Of a stretch of DNA of 64,000 nucleotides, positions 16,554-25,650 are shown piece by piece (the stretch's first letter is position 1; every line of letters starts with the position of its first letter). The stretch covers positions 1-64,000 of the forward strand of contig CAMSZT010000001.1 of assembly GCA_947066815.1 (NCBI GenBank), read 5' to 3'. The notes beneath the pieces were generated by a model. The model was not told the origin of the DNA, did no database searches, and saw only the letters and a list, made by a program, of their open reading frames with translations. This DNA is from an uncultured Lachnotalea sp. (GTDB lineage: Bacteria; Bacillota; Clostridia; Lachnospirales; Lachnospiraceae). Position numbers and translations under genes: made by a program.

Positions 16554-16604
16554 AGGTGATCGTGAAACTCAAAGGCTTGTCGCATATTCTGACAGCACTT
16601 GTCC
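16554..16604. repeat. Mobile-type palindrome, copy E2 (truncated)
   Basis: The plus strand starts AGGTGATCGTGAAACTC and continues through TTGTCGCATATTCTGACAG, aligning with E1, E3 and E4. The right inverted terminus is missing, so this copy is eroded. It lies in the gap between ogt and the MBL-fold gene, in the latter's 5' leader. Confidence 0.75.
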
Positions 16605-16611
16605 AAAGAGG

Positions 16612-17145
16612 CTACAGCGCCGTCCCCTTCTTAGGCAAAGACAGCCTGCTCACATCCACGCCCTCCAGGGTGAGCAGCGACCGCTTTTTCTCAAGGCCGC
16701 CTGCATAGCCGGTCAGGCTGCCGTCTGAGCCGACGACCCGGTGGCAGGGGACTATGACAGAGATCCCGTTGTGTCCGACCGCCCCGCCGACTGCTTGGGC
16801 GGACATGTGCGGCAGACCTCTTTTGTCGGCAAGCCGCCTTGCGATCTCCCCATAGGACATGAGCTGCCCATACGGGATGGTGCAGAGGATTTCCCATACT
16901 TCCCTCTGGAACTGCGTACCTCTAAAATGCAAAGGCACCGAAAAATCCGGCTCTTTTCCGGAAAAGTACGTGTCGAGCCAGCGTTTTGCTATATCCAATA
17001 AAGGAACTTCTTTTTCCTCATTGGCCTTGTCCAGGTGGAGGGCAAAATACTTTTGCCCCTCGAACCACAGTCCGGTCAGACCCATATCGTCTGCCGCCAA
17101 AAGGATGCCGCCCATGGGGGATCGATAATGGCTGGTGTACTGCAT
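16612..17145 (-). CDS. ogt: Methylated-DNA-protein-cysteine methyltransferase
   Basis: This 177-residue protein repairs O6-methylguanine by transferring the methyl group to its own cysteine. The active-site motif VPCHRVV lies near residue 133, with YGEIAR and the recognition helix (AQAVGGAVGHN) before it and the LLTLEG tail after it. AAAGGAGG precedes the ATG and a sigma-A promoter lies about 65 bases upstream, so it is transcribed separately from spoIVB. Confidence 0.94.
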   Translation of the reverse strand: MQYTSHYRSPMGGILLAADDMGLTGLWFEGQKYFALHLDKANEEKEVPLLDIAKRWLDTYFSGKEPDFSVPLHFRGTQFQREVWEILCTIPYGQLMSYGEIARRLADKRGLPHMSAQAVGGAVGHNGISVIVPCHRVVGSDGSLTGYAGGLEKKRSLLTLEGVDVSRLSLPKKGTAL

Positions 17146-17212
17146 AGATGCCTCCTTTTAAAATATTCAGCTGTCCGGCCCCTGTCTGGATCATCCGGAA
17201 AAAGCTGTATCC

Positions 17213-17241
17213 AGTTTACCACAGGAACTCTCCGGCGTCAA
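17213..17241 (-). promoter_or_regulatory. Sigma-A promoter of ogt
   Basis: Minus-strand -35 TTGACG (17236-17241), 17-base spacer and -10 TAAACT (17213-17218), in the 113-base gap between spoIVB and ogt. Confidence 0.75.
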
Positions 17242-17258
17242 AAAAAATGAAATTGGAA

Positions 17259-18536
17259 CTACCTCTTCCCCTCCTCTAACATCGTCTCCAGAAAGATCCC
17301 GTACCCTTTCGTGGAATCCTGCACGAACACATGGGTCACGGCGCCCACCAGTTTGCCATTCTGGATGATGGGGCTTCCGCTCATCCCCTGCACGATCCCC
17401 CCGGTCAGGGCGAGGAGCTCCGGGTCCGTCACCTGCACTACCAGACCTTTATTGCTGTCGGTGGTGACATCCGCCTTGATGATCTCGATGTCGTAGTCTT
17501 TGAGGGTTCCGTCGGCAGAGCAGCGGATCACGGCGGGGCCAAGCCCCACATCCTGCTTATAGCCCACAGGTAGGGATACCTCCTCGGAGAGAAGGTCCTG
17601 GTCCTCCAGGCGGCCGAAAATGCCGGATTCCGTATTTTTCTCCACCGTGCCAAGGACGCCGTCTCCGTAGACGATGGTTCCGAGGAGCGAGCCGGGGGAG
17701 CCCTCCTCCCCCTTTAACACGTCCTGGATCTCGGCCCGCTCCAGAGTTCCGCCGGAAGCCTCCAAGCGCTGTCCCGTGTCACTGTCGCTCATGGCATGTC
17801 CCAGTGCTCCGAAGCTTCCGTTCCCTTCCGCATAAGTGAGGGTTCCGATCCCCTGGGCGTCGTCCTTGACCCAGATACCGGCCTTCACGGTCCCGTCCTC
17901 CGTGAGGACCGGATCCACCTTTGCATCCATGATCTCTTCGTTCCGCCGGATAGTGAATACACAGGGATTCTCCCCGTTTTCCGAAATGGCCGCGATCAGA
18001 TCCTCCTTATCCTCCACCGCCCTGCCCGCAGCCTCCAGGATATAATCCCCGGACTGGATGATCCCGTAGGCCGGCTCCACCACATTTCCGGAAACATCCG
18101 TCAACTCACTGGTACCGACCACCATGATCCCGTCCATTTCCAGATAGATGCCGATGGGCTCTCCGCCGGGAAAGACGGAATGCTCCTCCACCACCTCCAC
18201 CTGGACGCTCCTTAGGGGCAGCCAGCCAAAAAGCTTCAAATCCATGGAATAGTTCCCGGTCTTCATCCCCTGGACCGTAAAAGAATCTCCCGTGTAAATG
18301 CGGACCGCACCCTCCGGAATGTTGGATTCACCGCCGATAAGCACCTCCTCGCTCTCCGTCTCCAGGGTGCTCCCCCAGGGCAGGGCAAAGCGGAAGGTTC
18401 CCTCCTCGCCCACCACAACATGGATCTTTCCGGGAACCTGGTTTCTGATGTAATAATAAGAGAAGATACAGGTAAAAATGATCATAAGCCAGATCAAATG
18501 GATCAAAAACCGCCTGTATTTCTGTCTCCGCGTCAT
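17259..18536 (-). CDS. spoIVB: SpoIVB peptidase (S55)
   Basis: SpoIVB is the forespore serine protease secreted into the intermembrane space, where it triggers pro-sigma-K processing. The 425-residue protein has one N-terminal membrane anchor (residues 10-29), a PDZ domain (about 105-190) and an S55 catalytic domain with GHAMSD near 245 (His) and GMSGSP near 383 (Ser). AGGAGG precedes the ATG. A sigma-G-type promoter lies upstream. It closes the recN gene string, as in many Clostridia. Confidence 0.96.
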   Translation of the reverse strand: MTRRQKYRRFLIHLIWLMIIFTCIFSYYYIRNQVPGKIHVVVGEEGTFRFALPWGSTLETESEEVLIGGESNIPEGAVRIYTGDSFTVQGMKTGNYSMDLKLFGWLPLRSVQVEVVEEHSVFPGGEPIGIYLEMDGIMVVGTSELTDVSGNVVEPAYGIIQSGDYILEAAGRAVEDKEDLIAAISENGENPCVFTIRRNEEIMDAKVDPVLTEDGTVKAGIWVKDDAQGIGTLTYAEGNGSFGALGHAMSDSDTGQRLEASGGTLERAEIQDVLKGEEGSPGSLLGTIVYGDGVLGTVEKNTESGIFGRLEDQDLLSEEVSLPVGYKQDVGLGPAVIRCSADGTLKDYDIEIIKADVTTDSNKGLVVQVTDPELLALTGGIVQGMSGSPIIQNGKLVGAVTHVFVQDSTKGYGIFLETMLEEGKR

Positions 18537-18586
18537 GGTGCGCCTCCTGTCTCAAAATTTTTTATCTCATTCCTATCACACTCCTT

Positions 18587-18616
18587 TATTATGGGACAAA
18601 AAAACGAAGCCCATGC
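18587..18616 (-). promoter_or_regulatory. Sigma-G-type promoter of spoIVB
   Basis: On the minus strand GCATG (18612-18616), an 18-base spacer and CATAATA (18587-18593) match the forespore sigma-G consensus. spoIVB is a known sigma-G target in Bacillus. The leader is about 45 bases long. The remaining gap to recN (to 18700) holds only AT-rich sequence and a TTTCCTCGAGG dyad. Confidence 0.78.
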
Positions 18617-18699
18617 AAAAAGAGCCTCATTCCCTCTCGGTAATTTTTCCCTCGAGGAAATAAAGCTCTTCTATATTAGAACGTGTTTGAGAATTCGTT

Positions 18700-20376
18700 T
18701 CAGGCTTTCTGCTTTTTTGCCAGTTCCTTCATTTCCCTGGCATTTTTTTCCACGGTTTTCGTGATGGAGACGCCGCCGAGGAGCCTGCCGAGCTCTTCGA
18801 TCTCCTCCTTCTCCCCTAATCTCGTCACTTCCGTGACGGTCCTGCCGCCCTTCACCGTTTTTTCGATCTTATAATGGCTGTCGGCCATGGCCGCGATCTG
18901 CGGCAGGTGGGTGATGCAGATGACCTGATGGCTTTTTCCGATCTCATTTAATTTTTCAGAGACCTTCTGGGCCGTCCTGCCGCTGATGCCGGAGTCAATC
19001 TCGTCAAAGATCAGCGTCGGAACATCGTCGCTGTCGGCAAGCACCGCCTTGATGGCCAGCATGATCCTGGAAAGCTCGCCGCCGGAAGCCACCTGGGACA
19101 GCGGCTTCAAAGGCTCGCCCGGATTGGTGGAGAGCAGGAACTCGACTTCATCGATCCCGTCTGCCCCTATGCGGGGAAGCTCCGTGAACTCCACAGAAAA
19201 CCGTACTTCCAGGAAATTCAGGTCCACCAGAGCCTCCCGGATGGATCCCGTGAGCTTTTCCGCCTCCTCCTTCCGGATCCCGGAAAGCGCCTCCGCCAGG
19301 CAGTACGCCTCGCCTCTGGCCGTCTCGAAAGCCTCCTTCGCCGCCCTCTTCCGGTCGTCGAAATCTCTGAGCGCTTCCAGCTTCTCCCTCCGGTCCTCCA
19401 GGGCCTGTACCATTTCCCCGTAAGTCCCGCCGTATTTTACCTGCAGGCCGTGGAGAAGATCCAGGCGGCTTTCCAGCTCGGATAGCTCCCTGTCGTCAAA
19501 TTCCAGCCCTGCCGCGTGGTCGGCGAGGGCCCGGCCAAGGTCGTTCACCAGCCCTTCCGCCTCCTCCGCCTGGGAGAGCAGCTCCGAAAGGCTCTCGTCG
19601 TAGTGCGCCGCCTCCGAGAGCTCCCTGACCGCACGGCTCAAAAGGTCCCCGGCGCCCGTCTCGCCGCCCGCATATTCCATGGCCTTTGAAAGCCCCTCCA
19701 GGATCCTTGCACCGTTCACCATCTGCTTATGGCGAAGCTCCAGCTCCTCGATCTCCCCGTCCTTAAGTCCCGCCTGCTCCAGCTCCCCGATCTCATAGGA
19801 GAGGAAATCCATTTCCCGGATCCGCTCTTCCTCCCCCATTTCATAGGAGGCAAGCTCCTTTTCCGCCTCCGTCAGGACCCGGTATGCCGCTCCCAGCCGC
19901 CCCTTCACCTCCTGCTCCCGAAGCCTCGCATAGGCGTCCAGGATCTCCAGGTGCTTTGCCTTGCGGAGCAGGGACTGATGCTCATGCTGGCCGTGGATAT
20001 CGATGAGCAGCGCCGTCACGGCCCGGAGCCTGGAGACCGTCACCGTCTCGTCATTGATCCGGCAGACGCTCCTCCCGCCGCTCATCCTTCTGGAGATGAG
20101 GACGGAACCGTCTTCCTCCGCCGCCACGCCAAGCTCCCCAAGGGCCTTTTCCTTCTCCTTCCCCGATATCTGGAACAAAAGCTCCACCCCGGCCGGCTCC
20201 CCGTTTTCCCGAAGGAGCCCCCTGGCCGTCTTCGCCCCGAGAGCCATGTTCACCGCATCGATCAGAATGGATTTTCCGGCGCCGGTCTCACCTGTCAGGA
20301 TATTGAGCCCGTCCCCCAGGTTCACATCCGCCTCGTCGATCAGCGCAAGATTTTTGACATGCAGATTTACGAGCAT
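18700..20376 (-). CDS. recN: DNA repair protein RecN
   Basis: RecN is an SMC-like ATPase that gathers double-strand-break ends. The 558-residue protein starts MLVNLHVKNLALID with Walker A GETGAGKS near residue 31. A long coiled-coil middle (about 150-370) follows, then the signature LSQVASGGELSRIMLA and Walker B LIFDEIDSGISG. The ATG at 20376 has GGAGGAG before it; the longer open frame into argR is not needed. It lies 23 bases after argR. Confidence 0.95.
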   Translation of the reverse strand: MLVNLHVKNLALIDEADVNLGDGLNILTGETGAGKSILIDAVNMALGAKTARGLLRENGEPAGVELLFQISGKEKEKALGELGVAAEEDGSVLISRRMSGGRSVCRINDETVTVSRLRAVTALLIDIHGQHEHQSLLRKAKHLEILDAYARLREQEVKGRLGAAYRVLTEAEKELASYEMGEEERIREMDFLSYEIGELEQAGLKDGEIEELELRHKQMVNGARILEGLSKAMEYAGGETGAGDLLSRAVRELSEAAHYDESLSELLSQAEEAEGLVNDLGRALADHAAGLEFDDRELSELESRLDLLHGLQVKYGGTYGEMVQALEDRREKLEALRDFDDRKRAAKEAFETARGEAYCLAEALSGIRKEEAEKLTGSIREALVDLNFLEVRFSVEFTELPRIGADGIDEVEFLLSTNPGEPLKPLSQVASGGELSRIMLAIKAVLADSDDVPTLIFDEIDSGISGRTAQKVSEKLNEIGKSHQVICITHLPQIAAMADSHYKIEKTVKGGRTVTEVTRLGEKEEIEELGRLLGGVSITKTVEKNAREMKELAKKQKA

Positions 20377-20399
20377 GAAACTCCTCCTTTTTTGAAAAC

Positions 20400-20858
20400 C
20401 TACAGGGAAGCCGCCATGATCCGGCGCAGCTTTTCCATGACAATGATGGTATCGTCCACACTGCGCACGGCGCACATGATGGCGTCGTCCCCGGCGATGC
20501 AGCCCACGATCTCGTGGAAATGCAGGGCATCCAGAGCCGCCGCCACCGCCATGGCCATGCCCGGGACCGTCTTGACCACAAGGATGTTCTGCGCCATATC
20601 CATGGAGGCAAAACCGTCCCGCAGGATACGGATATATTTGTCATTCAGATTGTTGTCCGTCTTGTGGAGCACCACATATTTCTGCCCGCCCCGCTCCATG
20701 GGCACCTTGGTCAGCTTCAGCTCCCGGATATCCCTGGACACGGTGGCCTGCGTCACCTTAAAGCCCGCCTCCCTGAGCCTGTCCGCCAATTCCTCCTGGG
20801 TTTCGATCTCATATTTTCCGATCAGTTCCACGATCTTGCTGTGGCGTTCCAGTTTCAT
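20400..20858 (-). CDS. argR: Arginine repressor ArgR
   Basis: This 152-residue ArgR has an N-terminal winged helix (residues 1-70, with TQATVSRDIRELKL as recognition helix). The C-terminal arginine-binding, hexamerising domain contains GCIAGDDAIMCAVRS, the conserved Asp pair that contacts arginine. It represses arginine biosynthesis and activates catabolism genes when arginine is high. It is placed between nadK and recN as in many Clostridia. Confidence 0.96.
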   Translation of the reverse strand: MKLERHSKIVELIGKYEIETQEELADRLREAGFKVTQATVSRDIRELKLTKVPMERGGQKYVVLHKTDNNLNDKYIRILRDGFASMDMAQNILVVKTVPGMAMAVAAALDALHFHEIVGCIAGDDAIMCAVRSVDDTIIVMEKLRRIMAASL

Positions 20859-20877
20859 ATGCCTTTCTCCCCCTGTC

Positions 20878-21702
20878 CTATTCCGCCGACATCTTATGGC
20901 GGAGCGTCTCTAAAAATCCGATGCGGGAAAGCTTCAGGATCCTCGTGGTCCTCTCCGCCTTCTCGATCTCGATGAAGTCTCCCGTGAGGAGCGGAAACTG
21001 GCTGTCGCTGTCAAAGCCCACCAGGGCCTCCGTCTCCGGCCTTCCGGGAAGAGATGCAAGCTCCAGCTTGATCCTGCTTTTATCGGAAAACACGATGCTC
21101 CTGTCCAGCATCCCGTGGGGCGCCACCGGAGTCAGCACAAGAAGGGAAGCCGTCGGCTCCACAATGGGGCCGCCCGCCGACAGATTATAGGCGGTGGAGC
21201 CTGTCGGCGTCGCCACGATCAGCCCGTCCGCCGCATAGGCGCCCAGAAATTCCCCGTCCACGTAGACATTGAAGCGGACGATCCGAAAACCGGAGCTCCT
21301 GCCCACCACAATATCATTGAGCGCAATGTCGGAGCCGACCGGCCGGCCCTGGCGGTAGAGGGTCCCTTTTAGCATCATCCGTTCTTCGATGACCTCCGGA
21401 CCGTTTTCCAGCAGGCCGGAAAGCCCGGAAAGCGCCATGTGCACATCCAGCTCCGCCAGGTAGCCGAGGGTTCCCAGGTTGACTCCCAGGAGCGGCACAT
21501 CCTTCTCCCGCAGCTCTCTGGCCGCCTGCAGGAGCGTCCCGTCGCCGCCCAGCACCAGCACGCAGTCGCACTGCTTTGGCAGCGGCCCCTCGTCCCCCAG
21601 GACACATTCTCTTCCCTGCTCTTTTAAAAAATCCCGGATCTTTTTCGTCACCAAAAGCTCCGGATCCTTATCCTTGTTGGTTATCATATAAAACCGTTTC
21701 AT
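20878..21702 (-). CDS. nadK: NAD kinase
   Basis: This 274-residue enzyme phosphorylates NAD to NADP. LGGDGTLLQA (residues 51-60) is the family GGDGT motif, and DGLIVATPTGSTAYNLSAGGP is the conserved nucleotide site. Its ATG overlaps the tlyA stop by four bases, so it is translationally coupled in the dxs-tlyA-nadK-argR string. Confidence 0.95.
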   Translation of the reverse strand: MKRFYMITNKDKDPELLVTKKIRDFLKEQGRECVLGDEGPLPKQCDCVLVLGGDGTLLQAARELREKDVPLLGVNLGTLGYLAELDVHMALSGLSGLLENGPEVIEERMMLKGTLYRQGRPVGSDIALNDIVVGRSSGFRIVRFNVYVDGEFLGAYAADGLIVATPTGSTAYNLSAGGPIVEPTASLLVLTPVAPHGMLDRSIVFSDKSRIKLELASLPGRPETEALVGFDSDSQFPLLTGDFIEIEKAERTTRILKLSRIGFLETLRHKMSAE

Positions 21703-22493
21703 CTCAGCTCCTCGTGGGCCCTCGCCACCACCGTCTCCGGCCTGATGTCCGGAGCGTCCCCCCCGTCCTTTTGCAGATGGAGCAGGTACTCGATATTCCC
21801 CTCCGGCCCCTTGATGGGTGAAAATTCCAGGTGTCTTCTCCCAAAACCCAGTCCCTTTGCATGATCCATCACCTTTTCGATCACCTCCAGATGAGTCTCC
21901 GGCTCCCGGACCACGCCCTTCTTTCCCACCTTTTCCCGCCCCGCCTCAAACTGGGGCTTGATCAGGCAGACCACCTCGCCCTCAGGCGCCAGGATCTCCC
22001 GCACCGGCCCCAACACCTTGGTCAGGGAAATAAAGGATACGTCAATGGAGGCAAAGGAGACCGGTTCGCCGATATCCTCCGGAGTCACATAGCGGATGTT
22101 GGTCTTCTCCATGCAGACCACCCTCGGATCCTGCCTGAGTTTCCAGGCAAGCTGCCCCCTGCCCACATCCACGGAAAACACCTTTGCGGCGCCGTTTTGC
22201 AGCATGCAGTCCGTGAAGCCTCCGGTGGAAGCTCCCACGTCCATGCAGACCCGTTCCGAGAGGGAGAGGCCGAAACAATCCATGGCTTTTTCCAGCTTAA
22301 GCCCTCCGCGGCTCACATACCGCAGCGTCTGTCCCCGCACCTCGACGGATGCGTCTGCCGGAAACGAGGCCCCCGCCTTGTCCTCCCGTTCCCCGTTCAC
22401 AAATACGATCCCCTCCATGATCATGGCCTTTGCCTTCTCTCTGGACTCCGCAAAGCCTCCGGACACCAAAAGCACATCCAGCCGTTCCTTCAT
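21699..22493 (-). CDS. tlyA: TlyA family rRNA 2'-O-methyltransferase
   Basis: This 264-residue protein has an N-terminal S4 RNA-binding domain (LDVLLVSGGFAESREKAKAMIMEGIVFVNGE) and an FtsJ-type methyltransferase core. DVGASTGGFTDCML is the SAM-binding loop and the KDKE-type residues of 2'-O-methyltransferases are distributed through the core. Such proteins are annotated as hemolysin TlyA but methylate rRNA, which confers capreomycin sensitivity in mycobacteria. It follows dxs by 32 bases. Confidence 0.93.
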   Translation of the reverse strand: MKERLDVLLVSGGFAESREKAKAMIMEGIVFVNGEREDKAGASFPADASVEVRGQTLRYVSRGGLKLEKAMDCFGLSLSERVCMDVGASTGGFTDCMLQNGAAKVFSVDVGRGQLAWKLRQDPRVVCMEKTNIRYVTPEDIGEPVSFASIDVSFISLTKVLGPVREILAPEGEVVCLIKPQFEAGREKVGKKGVVREPETHLEVIEKVMDHAKGLGFGRRHLEFSPIKGPEGNIEYLLHLQKDGGDAPDIRPETVVARAHEELR

Positions 22494-22525
22494 CTCTCAT
22501 TTCCCTTCCAGTCGTTTTCTCTCCG

Positions 22526-24421
22526 TCAGCCTTCCCCGGCCGGCGTTTCTTCGGGACTGTTTTCGTCTAAGGCCCGGAGGATCCGCTCCAAAATACGCCC
22601 CGCCGAAAGGCCCAGCTTTTCTTTTAATGTCTCCGTTCCGCCCTGTTCCACGAAAGTATCGGGAATGGCAATCTTAAGCACCCCGGCCCTCTCCGGCTGT
22701 TCTTCGAGCCAGCCGGAAAAACGTTCCCCGAAGCCGCCCGTCACCACATTTTCCTCCATGGTCACAAACAGCTCATGACCTTTAAGCAGCTCTTTAAAAA
22801 GCGCCGTGTCCATGGGCTTCACAAAGCGGACGTTCACGAGCGTCGCCTCGATCCCGGCTTTCAGGAGGCCGTCCCGGACCGCAAGGGCCGTCTCCACCAT
22901 GGAGCCCGCCGCCAGCAGGGCGATCTTTTCCCCTTTGAAGATCACCTCACTCTTCCCCAGCTCAATGGGCGCCTTATATTCTTTGAGCCCCGCCCAGGCC
23001 GCCCCCCTGGGATACCGGATGGCAAAGGGGGCCCCCAGGGCCAGGCCGAAAGCCAGGCCGTCCCTGAGCTCATATCTGTTTTTCGGCGCAAACACCGTCA
23101 TTCCCGGAATGCTTCCCAGGTAGGAAATGTCAAACATACCGTGATGAGTCTCCCCGTCGCTCCCCACAAGTCCCGCCCGGTCGAGGGCGAAGACCACAGG
23201 AAGCTTCTGTAAGCAGACATCGTGGAGGATCTGGTCATAGGCCCTCTGCAGAAAGGTCGAGTAGACGGCCACCACCGGCCTTAAGCCTCCCGCCGCCATC
23301 CCTGCCGCAAAAGTGACCGCGTGCTCCTCGGCGATCCCCACATCATAAAACCGTTCCGGATAAAGGGATGCAAACCGTTTGAGGCCCGTCCCCTCCGTCA
23401 TGGCCGCCGTGACGGCCACGATTTTTTCGTCCTTGCCCGCAAGTCTGCAGACGGTGCGGGAGAATGCCTCCGTGTAGCTGGGGGAACCGCTCCCCGCAAG
23501 GCTTTCTCCTGTCCCGACGTCAAACGGCGTTACCCCGTGATACCTGGCCGGATACCGCTCCGCCGGCTCGTAGCCCTTTCCCTTTTTTGTCTTCACGTGG
23601 ATAAGCACCGGACGGTCGATCTTTTTTGCCTCCTCAAAGATCCGTACCATCTGTGGGATGTTGTAGCCGTCGATGGGCCCCACATAGGTAATGTCCAGAT
23701 TCTCGAAGAGCATCCCCGGCACCATCACCATCTGCTTCAAAGCCATCTTCGCCTGGCTGATATTCTCCACCAGGGACTCACCAACTCCCGGCACCTTGGA
23801 AAGCCCCCGGCGCACGTCCCGCTTTAGATTGTTGTAGCCGCTCCCCAGGCGGATCCCCGACAGATACCTGGAAAACCCGCCCGTGCTCTCGGAAATGGAC
23901 ATGTTGTTGTCGTTGAGCACAATGATAAAATTGCTTTTCAGCCGGGAGGCATTATTCAGCGCCTCGTAAGCCATCCCGCCGGAAAGGGCTCCGTCACCGA
24001 TGACGGAGACCACCGTATAGGAACCGCCCAGCCGGTCCCTGGCCTCCACCAGGCCGAGCCCCGCGGAAATAGAAGTGGAGCTGTGGCCCGTATCGAAGCA
24101 GTCGTATGCGGATTCCTTCCGTTTGGGGAAGCCGCTCAAGCCTCCGTATTCCCGCAGGCTGTCAAAGCCCTCTCTCCTGCCTGTGAGGAGCTTGTGGGTG
24201 TAGGCCTGATGGCCCACATCCCACACGATCTTATCCTCCGGCAGATCTAAGGCCAGATGGAGCGCCATGGTGAGTTCCACCACCCCCAGGTTGGAAGCCA
24301 GATGTCCTCCGTGCCCGCTCACCTTTTCCAAAAGGAACTGCCGGATCTCCGCCGCCAGCTCCTGATATTTTCCGGGATCCAGCGCCTTAAGGTCTTCCGG
24401 AGAATCGATTTTCTCTAACAT
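22526..24421 (-). CDS. dxs: 1-deoxy-D-xylulose-5-phosphate synthase
   Basis: Dxs joins pyruvate and glyceraldehyde-3-phosphate in the first step of the MEP isoprenoid pathway, using thiamine diphosphate. The 631-residue protein has the TPP motif GDGALSGGMAYEALNN, the catalytic His/Glu regions (IAEEHAVTFAAGMAAGG) and the transketolase C-terminal domain. I chose ATG 24421, preceded by GGGGTGG, over a GTG nine bases upstream. It follows ispA, so precursor and prenyl-chain synthesis are linked in one operon. Confidence 0.96.
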   Translation of the reverse strand: MLEKIDSPEDLKALDPGKYQELAAEIRQFLLEKVSGHGGHLASNLGVVELTMALHLALDLPEDKIVWDVGHQAYTHKLLTGRREGFDSLREYGGLSGFPKRKESAYDCFDTGHSSTSISAGLGLVEARDRLGGSYTVVSVIGDGALSGGMAYEALNNASRLKSNFIIVLNDNNMSISESTGGFSRYLSGIRLGSGYNNLKRDVRRGLSKVPGVGESLVENISQAKMALKQMVMVPGMLFENLDITYVGPIDGYNIPQMVRIFEEAKKIDRPVLIHVKTKKGKGYEPAERYPARYHGVTPFDVGTGESLAGSGSPSYTEAFSRTVCRLAGKDEKIVAVTAAMTEGTGLKRFASLYPERFYDVGIAEEHAVTFAAGMAAGGLRPVVAVYSTFLQRAYDQILHDVCLQKLPVVFALDRAGLVGSDGETHHGMFDISYLGSIPGMTVFAPKNRYELRDGLAFGLALGAPFAIRYPRGAAWAGLKEYKAPIELGKSEVIFKGEKIALLAAGSMVETALAVRDGLLKAGIEATLVNVRFVKPMDTALFKELLKGHELFVTMEENVVTGGFGERFSGWLEEQPERAGVLKIAIPDTFVEQGGTETLKEKLGLSAGRILERILRALDENSPEETPAGEG

Positions 24422-24435
24422 GGAACCCACCCCTT

Positions 24436-25323
24436 TTATTTTTCTCTGGTGATCAGCCTGAGGATCAGCTCATTCAGGAACCGGTTCCGGACGGGAAGGC
24501 TCCTCAGTGCGGTCTCTGCCCGCCTGGAATAAAACTCCACCTGCTCTTTCGCGGCCGAAAGCCCTTTCAGGGTCACATAGGTGGTCTTTTCATTTTTTTC
24601 ATCACTCCCCACCGGCTTTCCGAGAACCTCCCGGGTACTGGTCACATCCAGGATGTCGTCCTGGATCTGGAAGGCCAGTCCCACATCAGAAGCCATCTGT
24701 TCCATCAGTGCCGTCTGCTCCCTGTCCGCACCGCCCAGGACCGCTCCGATCATCATGGATGCCTCCAGGAGCGCCCCGGTCTTCAGCCGATAGATAAAAT
24801 CCAGTTTTTCCTCCGGCACCGGCTTCCCCGTCAATTCCACGTCGACGGTCTGACCGCCGATCATACCGTAAATCCCTGTCTTTTTCGCCAGGATCCCGAT
24901 GCATTCCCCCACAAGATCCGTCCGGTCCGTCTCCCGAAAAGCCTTTGCCGCTGTCTCAAAAGCATAGATCATCAGGGCGTCCCCGGCAAGGATCGCCATA
25001 TCCTCCCCGTAAACCACCCAGGTGGTCTTCCTTCCTCTCCGGTATTCGTCGGCATCCATGGCAGGCAGGTCGTCATGGACCAGAGAGGAAGAATGGATCA
25101 TCTCAATGGCCGCCATAAAAGGCCCCAGTTCCTTTCCCTCCCTGCCGAACAGGCGGCAGCACTCCTGCATGAGAAGGGGGCGGAGCCTTTTCCCTCCTGC
25201 CAGGACACTGTAGTTCATCGCCTCAAAGATCGTCTTCTGATGCCCCGTCTCTTCCGGAAGAAATTTGCGGAGCAGTTTTTCTATCTCCTCCACTTTCCCC
25301 TTTAATTCTTCTTCAAAATTCAT
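24436..25323 (-). CDS. ispA: Farnesyl/geranyl diphosphate synthase
   Basis: This 295-residue trans-prenyltransferase condenses IPP with allylic diphosphates. The first Asp-rich motif is DDLPAMDAD (near 84-92) and the second is DDILD (near 222); GGKRLRP binds IPP. Length and the small residues before the first motif suit farnesyl diphosphate synthase. I chose ATG 25323, which overlaps the xseB stop by 11 bases; an ATG 12 bases upstream is also possible. Confidence 0.94.
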   Translation of the reverse strand: MNFEEELKGKVEEIEKLLRKFLPEETGHQKTIFEAMNYSVLAGGKRLRPLLMQECCRLFGREGKELGPFMAAIEMIHSSSLVHDDLPAMDADEYRRGRKTTWVVYGEDMAILAGDALMIYAFETAAKAFRETDRTDLVGECIGILAKKTGIYGMIGGQTVDVELTGKPVPEEKLDFIYRLKTGALLEASMMIGAVLGGADREQTALMEQMASDVGLAFQIQDDILDVTSTREVLGKPVGSDEKNEKTTYVTLKGLSAAKEQVEFYSRRAETALRSLPVRNRFLNELILRLITREK

Positions 25324-25597
25324 GGAGTTCCCCACTTTCCTCTAAAACAAGTACTTTTTTCTCCACTTCATCGATACTCTGCCTGCAATGCTTCACCAGC
25401 TCCAGCCCTTTCGCATAGGCTGCAAAGGACTCCTCCAGGGTAAGCTCGTCCCGCTCCAGGTGTTCCAGCAGGCCGTCCAGCAGACGGAAGGTCTCCTCGA
25501 TACCGGGAAGTCCTCCTGTATCGGAAGGCGACTCCGCATCAAAAGGCATTTCTGTATCGGAAACCTCCAGCGCAGGGGATCCCTTCTTATTTTCCAT
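25313..25597 (-). CDS. xseB: Exodeoxyribonuclease VII small subunit
   Basis: This 94-residue small subunit carries the family core ETFRLLDGLLEHLERDELTLEESFAAYAKGLELVKHCRQSIDEVEKKV, which packs along XseA. The first 40 residues are a variable acidic extension. The ATG at 25597 follows GGAGGAAT, and the upstream open frame to 25654 is not required. It sits 53 bases after xseA and overlaps the ispA start. Confidence 0.93.
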   Translation of the reverse strand: MENKKGSPALEVSDTEMPFDAESPSDTGGLPGIEETFRLLDGLLEHLERDELTLEESFAAYAKGLELVKHCRQSIDEVEKKVLVLEESGELHEF

Positions 25598-25650
25598 CCT
25601 ATTCCTCCTCCCGGCCCATGGCCCGGCAGATAAAAACTCCGGCCCCGGGC